DNA of 64,000 nt, from NCBI GenBank assembly GCA_029948255.1, contig JALIZF010001939.1:3497501-3561500 (forward strand), in the 5' to 3' direction. Within the stretch, counting starts at the first letter, position 1; every line of letters begins with the position of its first letter. The notes beneath the pieces are model-generated. The model was given only the letters and a program-made list of their open reading frames with translations, was not told where the DNA came from and did no database searches. The position numbers and the translations under genes were made by a program. Source of the DNA: Telmatactis stephensoni. Taxonomy: Eukaryota > Cnidaria > Anthozoa > Actiniaria > Isophelliidae. Below are positions 57,432 to 64,000 of the stretch, piece by piece.

Positions 57432-58990
57432 GGTTTACAGTTAACTCGCCCAAAGGTTAAGTTGCCCGGAAAATCCTCGCTTCGTCCAGACTCATGTAGT
57501 AAACTCGCCTGATGCGAAAAATCGCATCTATTCAGTTAGTTTTGGTCTTTTTGTGGCTACAGCCTCGAAGAGGCGAAGCCACTTAGTCATCGGGTTGTAA
57601 GTAAGTAAGTAAGTAAGAGTGTGCGTAACTCCACAGGAAGCCCAATAATGAACTTCGGAACCAATCATTGATCGACTTTAAACGAGTAAACAGTGATCGA
57701 TAATAATAAACAAAGGACACTTTGAAAGAAAATAATTTCGATTCAGTGTTAAAGTAAACAGAAACGAAAAGATTTTAAAAGCGAACTACCGCCCAAGTCT
57801 CTCAAGAAAACAACAACAAAAAGTTTACCACCGAATGAATGCCATGTGCCTGACAGATACAAGTTCGTGAAGATTCTCTTCCATCAGTTGACTAATTACT
57901 TGATGCAAAAATTTGCTGTGGAAATTCTTACAATCAAGAATTAAAACAAGTACAAATTCATCTTTAAAAGAGTTACATTAAAAATTGTCAAAGAAATAAT
58001 TTATGTGATGTTTTTCCGTAAATTATGACACGTGAAGCATAAACGTTGCTTGCCGGAGACTTCAAAGCCGTGACCGACAGTGAATGGAAATGCTGCTTTA
58101 TTTCTAGCCTAAGATATCCTTTTGGTAGCATATTGTTAAAACTAACTAAATAAATGAGATAACGGCACTGGTGTTTTGGCTCAATTTTCTATGTAAAGGA
58201 ATATCTCTATATACCTGTTTTATGTTCCAATCGTCTGTTTGTTTACTAAATTAGAAGTGACTCAACCGATTGTGTTTCGAACACTTTTATGTCGGGCGCG
58301 TAGTAAGTTGTTTAGTGGCTGTGAATATTTAATTACATTTTGTTACATTATCTTATACGAAAAAAAAAATTTTTTTGGCATTTGTTTGACAGCTACACTT
58401 TTATGTTTCTGGAGTTACAGCAAATTGACAATAAAAATTTATATACAAAAATGCAACCTTACTAGTCATCTAAGCACTCAGTAGTCTGATGTAAGAAATT
58501 ACAGTAAATAGCTCGTATTTCAACACTGTATCTCATTAACTTACTCACGCTTTTATTTCTATCCCATAAGCAGATAAGGCTGTAGCCACATGCGCTTAAT
58601 AAGCACCTATTTTTTACATACTTGATAAACTCATATATATTTCTAAAGTTATTATTTTTGTTATGGAATAGTTTCTCAACGAAAAATAGGACTCAAATTC
58701 AGAGTTCGAACCAACGCGGTTGCCGAAGGACTCGCAGTACTTGATTGCTTGAGTAGCATTGACCTGATCCTGATCGACTCAAAATCCATTCAAGAATCCT
58801 ATATATTATGCAGAAGGAATCCTAAATAAACTCATCAACTTAACTACGCTTTTTATTTTTGCTATTAAATAGTTTTCTCGACGAAAATCAGACAACATAA
58901 GTCAGAGTTTGAACTGATATGGTCGCCGACTCGGACTTCGTGTTCGACTCCCTCAACTCCCGTAATACTCATCGAACAGTGCAGCATTTC
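57432..58990. mobile_element. family II foldback, interrupted left-arm copy
   Basis: GGTTTACAGTTAACTCGCCC opens a family II end at 57432, which reads to the GTCTTTTT word at 57552, is broken by another element, and resumes at about 58605 (TTTTTTACATACTTGATAAA) to 58990, where the next complete family II copy starts. No right end of its own is visible. Confidence 0.65.
57553..58589. mobile_element. 1.04-kb inverted-repeat element nested in family II
   Basis: GTGGCTACAGCCT (57553-57565) and AGGCTGTAGCCAC (58577-58589) bound the insertion. Near the left end is a GTAA tetranucleotide run (57598-57619). The interior is AT-rich with no transposase frame. Confidence 0.75.
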
Positions 58991-58994
58991 TACT

Positions 58995-61808
58995 GGTTTA
59001 CAGTTAACTCGCCCGAAGGTTAATTTGCCCGGTTCTAAGTCGCCCGGAAAATCGTCGCTTCGCCCGGACTCATGTAGTAAACTCGCCCGATCCCGTCGCC
59101 CAATGCGAAAAATCGCATCTATTCAGTTAGTTTTTGTCTTTTTTACATACTAGATAAACTCATATATATTTATAAAGTTATTATTTTTGTTTTGGAATAG
59201 TTTCTCAACGAAAAGTAGGACTCAAATTCAGAGTTCAAACCGACGCGACTCGCAGCTAGTACTTGATTTCTCGAGTAGCTTTGACCTGATCCTGAGCGAC
59301 TCAAATCCGTTTATATTTCTTAAATATTATGCAGAAGGAATCCTAAATAAAGTCATCAACCTAAACTACACTTTTTATTTTTGCTCTTAAATAGTTTTCT
59401 CGACGAAAATCAGACAACATAAGTCAGAGTTCGAACTGATACGGTCGCCAACTCGGACTTCGTGTTCAACTATAGACTATAATACTCGATACTCCATTAG
59501 TTCTGACATTCTGATGCACTAAAATTCGTCCAAGAATCCCATGTATTATTCTTAATAAACTCTTCGACTTTACTTATACTTTATTTTTGCTCTTACATAG
59601 TTTTCTCGACGAAAATCAGACAACATAAGTCAGACTTCAAACTCAGGTCGCCGACTCGGATTGCTTTGTATTCGACTTTATTTCTCCATTAGTTCTGACA
59701 TTCTGATGCACTAAAATCCGTCCAAGAATCCCATGTATTACTGTAGATGATATAATTTTCATTAAAAAGCAAACTACAATCAGTTTTAACAAATATCCAC
59801 AATCATCTATGATGTTCTTAGACATTTAGTCCAGCCGCTAGCGCCATTTTGAAATTGATTGCTGAAGGGAGGAGACTGGAAACAAACAACAAATCATTTG
59901 AAGCACATGACAACTTTATTCCTATCGTAATTACAATTCTGTATAATCTAAAAATATAACTAGTAAATTAAGAAAAGACAATTAAAAACCCAGATGAAAA
60001 AGGTCGACTTGGTAAATGGTTATGTTGCATTTAAGGACTGATAAATCCTGTTTTGTCCGTTCCAGCCTAACTTCTCTGACCTACTTTAGTAACAAAAACC
60101 CTCCAAAATTTTTATTGTGTAAAAAGAATTATGTGCAAAAAGTCCGGTAACACGAAGGAATCTCAAAATAAATCTAATTTCTCTTCATTTTCAAAACATC
60201 TGTGTTTCAATGACTCCAGGACAAAAATCAACAGCTAGCCGGGTGTGTCAAATAGTTTTTTCTCGGCCGGTCACTCGCTAATTTTTCAAAGATACTTATC
60301 AGATGTTTTCAAATTATGTCAGTTTAATATTTGTTAAAAACACTTAAAAAGAACCAACCCTAACCCGCTGATACAAAAAATCCAACTGAACTGAAATGAT
60401 TGGCATTCAAAAGTATTTTATAGGTTTTAAAATAATGAATGTATGTATAAAATGAAACTCACCAACTACATTGCACGTTTTGTGTTGCCAACTGCTAACA
60501 CCATCGTTATTCCAGCCAACTGACTAGGCATCTTCTTCATCATTCACATGACGTTTGCACACCATGCAGACATTAGACATTTTCACGTAAAACTTTAAAA
60601 CCAGTAGAACTTAAACTATTTTCTACACAGCGTGTCAGATGCAACAAAGCTACAAAGATTTATTAAAGTATGGATTGCATGTTCAATTAGAAAGAAAGTG
60701 TTTTTCGAATTAAATCGAAATCTAGACATATCATATGAGATGTATAAAGAGCCTTATTTAAAATCTTTTGTGATTTACAAGAAATTTAAGCTATCGGGCG
60801 ACTTCGATCACTTCCAGTTGACGCTCAACTGGCTTCTTTGTGCTTCACCTCCGTTGAGCCAGAACAAAGATTTCGGAATCAATAAACACTTCATGAGCAA
60901 GTCACAAAAAGTGGTTTTAAAAGATTCATAGCGTCTAATTAAAGTGTGTTTTAAATGTTGATGTAATAATCAAAAGCAAGTTAAAATGCATGCTGCACTA
61001 TAGGATAGTCGAACACGAAGCAATCTGAGTCGGCGACCGTATCAGTTCGAACTCTGACTTATGTTGTCTGATTTTCGCAGAGAAAACTATTTAAAAGCAA
61101 AAATAAAGTATAAGTTAAGTCGATGAGTTTATTTAGGATTCCATCTACAGTAATACATGGGATTCTTGGACGGATTTTAGTGCATCAGAATGTCAGAACT
61201 AACGGAGTAAAGTCGAACACGAAGCAATCCGAGTTGGCGACCGTATCAGTTCGAACTCTGACTTATGTTGTCTGATTTTCGTCGAGAAAACTATTTAAGA
61301 GCAAAAATAAAAAGTGTAGTTAGGTTGATAACTTTATTTAGGATTCCTTCTGCATAATATATAGGATTCTTGAACGGATTTGAGTCGATCAGGATCAGGT
61401 CAAAGCTACTCAAGCAATCAAGCACTGGGAGTCCTTCGGTCAAAGCTACTCGAGCAATCAAGCACTGGGAGTCCTTGGGCAAGTCGGCGTCGGAACGTCA
61501 CTCAGAACTATCGAGTGTTGTGTAGTCGAACACGAAGTCCGAGTCAGCAACCGTATCAGTTCGGCAACCACGTCGGTTCGAACTCTGAATTTGAGTCCTA
61601 TTTTTCGTTGAGAAACTAATCCAAAACAAAAATAATAACTTTAGAAATATAGATGAGTTTATCTAGTATGTAAAAAAGACCAAAACTAACTGAATAGATG
61701 CGATTTTTCGCATCAGGCGAGTTTACTACATGAGTCCGGGTGAAGCGACGATTTTTCGGGCAACTTAATACCGGGCGACTTAACCTTCGGGTGACTTACC
61801 CTTTTACC
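58995..61808. mobile_element. 2.8-kb foldback family II copy
   Basis: GGTTTACAGTTAACTCGCCCG at the left mirrors the right end finishing near 61808, where inverted GGGCGACTTAACCTTCGGG words occur. Inside, further mirrored segments (TTTTCTCGACGAAAATCAGA and its complement at several places) make nested partial palindromes. A 99-codon plus-strand frame at 60632-60931 (basic, Phe/Lys-rich) lies in the unique centre; I see no transposase motif in it. Confidence 0.75.
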
Positions 61809-61969
61809 GAAATAGAGAAGCAAAGGAGTTCAGATAAATAAACAAAACACGTTCAGTTCAGTAAAATATGTTTTCAAGGGATTTTTAGAACAAACAAAAT
61901 TTGGCAGGAACTATAAGATAATTTTCTTGAACGTTATATGAGTTTAAGGTTAAAGGCTTCCTTGCTGTT

Positions 61970-62107
61970 CAGGTGTATCACCGAAGTACGCTGGAGGTAG
62001 AACGGAGTGATATTTAGGGCAATAGTTAGAACAGCGTCCAGGTGTATCACTGGAGTATGCTGGAGGTAGAACTGAGTGATAGTTTAGTCCTCATACTTTT
62101 GAAAACA
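61970..62107. repeat. 69-bp tandem duplication
   Basis: CAGGTGTATCAC.G.AGTA.GC followed by TGGAGGTAGAAC.GAGTGATA occurs at 61970 and again at 62039 with a few substitutions. Confidence 0.8.
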
Positions 62108-62199
62108 CAGAACTAAGTTAAGATCCATAATTTGGGTCGCCAACAGTACACATCACCTATTTATGGTATTTAGTCTTTATCCAATAAAAAATAATAGAT

Positions 62200-64000
62200 T
62201 TATTATGAACGGAAATTAGCATGTCTTTCTGTAGCTTTGTTTTAAACATTTTAGATTTTGCATTGTAGATTTCACAGAACCGATTTCACACCTTGTTTAC
62301 ACCTATAGGACATTTAACTTATAGTTTATAGGGCAATTGCAATTTTATGATTTTTGCTGGGAGCGAAGCGAGCAGTAACACTAATCTTGGTGTGGGATTC
62401 CTGTGCGATTTATGACGTCACCTTAATATTGATCCACGAACTCGATTTTTATGTACGGTGGTATGTTCATGGCGAACCTTGACGTCACAGGGATGAATTG
62501 GGATTCCTGTGCGATTCCATTCGAGAGGTTTTATGTTTCTCGAAGTATAAATGAAAGTCACAAAAAAAAGTGATATTTTTTCGAGAGGACAATGTTCTGT
62601 TACGGGTTATTTTGCATGTTACTGTTCGAATCGAAGCTCGTCTACGGGGCGAATCAATTCAAGCCAAGATAATAAGTATGAAGTGAGGTCGCGCTGAGAA
62701 TCTCTGCAATATATTTGGTTACCCCATGAAAGAAAATTTTATACTTTGTATGTGATGGAATTGTATTGATCATTCGTTTAATCTAAAGCGTCAAATACAG
62801 TACAATGACAGTAGACAATGCAGTATTTTTGACCGCGATGCAACATACAACTAGATTTTTAAAATCAGTTAGTTTTATAATCATTGCCAACGCTAGCCGT
62901 TTGTGATTGTTTGAAAAATTGCTTTTACTCAAAGTGCTAAATATTTTGAACTGTGTGTGTCCGTCACTGATCCTGGAGAATGATATTTTGTAGTTCAACA
63001 TTGAAGGTCAACTAGCAGTGTTCGTCACACGACGCACAAGAGATAGACAAGAAACATTTCATATATCAGAGAAAGCGGTGTACTTTCGTGAGTTTTAGGG
63101 GAACAGTTCTGCTAATGTGGATACACCAGCTGTTTTCTGCTCGCAGCACTTCACTTTCTATTAGAAATGGCTAGTTTAATTTATAATTTATGTGAAGCGT
63201 TTTGAATCACTGATATTGCGCTATATAAGTATAGTTTATTATTATTATTATTAAGTGGACACCTTTTAGATGATTTGAAACTTAATGTTACTGAAGTTCA
63301 CATTTTAAACTGTCCTTTACAATGATCTAAAACTTGAAAGAATTAAGACAAAATCTGGAAGTCTGTTGTTGCCAAATCAAGAAATTACCACCGTTTTCGA
63401 TGAAACGTGACTACCTAGACATCAACATTGTAGTCTGCACTTTGCATTACACGGCCGTCAATCGTTCTCGAAAGACTCAAAACCCACTGAAAATAAACTT
63501 TCTTAACTTCCAAAATTCAAAAAAAGCATCTTTTAAATTTTTGCAATTGATAGCTATCGATGTATCTCGTAAAATGTGCATTTATTGAGAGGTAAAGAAT
63601 ATTGGCGGCCATCTAATGCAAAGTGCTATCTACAATGTTGATGTCTAGGTAGTCGGATTTCATCGAAAACGGCGGTAATCAAAGCAAGACCACCAAAACC
63701 AGTAAAACTCAAAACCGACGAGAAGACACCAAAGTTTTGTTTACGATATCAGTGTGCCAAAGTCAAAGTATCCATGTGATTTGTAGTGCAACTTAAACTC
63801 TGACTGTTGATAAATTTCATATATCAAGATAAATGAAACTTTTACTGGAAAATCTCGATTCAGTATTGCCTACAAGGACTTTTAATTTAGCGCAATAATA
63901 TCAAATTATGTTAGAATTTGTCAACTTAAGTCGAGGTACCACGTGAAACATGGTGAAACTTTAAAGTCAAGTTTATTAGAGCAAGTTCATATTGTGTAGT
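62200..64000 (-). mobile_element. inverted, interrupted copy of the family III interior
   Basis: 62265-62310 (CCTTGTTTACACCTATAGG) and 63255-63365 (mirrors of GTAAAGGACAGTTTA and TTGGCAACAACAGAC) match 46590-46780 in reverse orientation, so this is a minus-strand copy split by an insertion of about 900 bp (62320-63245). The insertion holds two TGACGTCA sites and a duplicated TGGGATTCCTGTGCGATT. The copy runs off the window end. Short frames here (for example 63334-63588) have no recognisable domain. Confidence 0.6.

Noticed and set aside
60632..60931. Remnant transposase in the family II foldback element
   Set aside because: The 99-codon frame is basic and Phe-rich but shows no DDE-type, zinc-finger or helix-turn-helix motif I can point to.

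Overview
This is AT-rich animal nuclear DNA with spliced genes (GT-AG introns, phase-consistent exons), CpG-rich promoters and a heavy load of short palindromic DNA transposons. The gene set (EGF modules with polyproline, a kelch-like protein, an apple/fibrinogen lectin-like protein, NMD3), a tRNA-derived SINE and the MITE-rich introns fit a cnidarian, most likely an anthozoan such as a stony coral. The taxon is an inference.

Layout. 0.3-1.8 kb: 3' end of a multi-EGF gene (+). 2.7-3.9 kb: a repetitive proline-rich protein (+). 4.5-8.0 kb: non-genic, three hairpin elements. 8.2-10.9 kb: complete two-exon kelch-like gene (-). 11-14 kb: non-genic, one large hairpin element. 14.0-16.1 kb: secreted PAN/EGF/fibrinogen-domain gene (-) with a frame break in two of its three exons. 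18.5-19.7 kb: unrecognised low-complexity protein (-), head-to-head with NMD3. 20.3-29.0 kb: complete 16-exon NMD3 (+), six of whose introns carry hairpin elements or a SINE. 31.1-31.7 kb: a CpG-rich promoter-like stretch and possible exons of an unidentified gene. 31.8-47.3 kb: almost entirely repeats and transposons, including a 1,658-bp near-perfect foldback and nested elements whose ends are built from short repeated words. 47.6-56.0 kb: an 8.4-kb minisatellite with a 9/18-bp period. 56.15 kb: one convincing orphan exon. 56.7-64 kb: more copies of the word-repeat foldback families.

The genes do not form a pathway. NMD3 exports the 60S ribosomal subunit, the kelch-like protein is probably a cullin-3 substrate adaptor, and the EGF and fibrinogen genes encode secreted or surface proteins. 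The most distinctive content is repetitive: at least three foldback families with word-built arms inserted into each other, one with an exact 8-bp target duplication, next to a giant minisatellite that reads open in five of six frames. The many short ORFs in the repeat region are not treated as genes.
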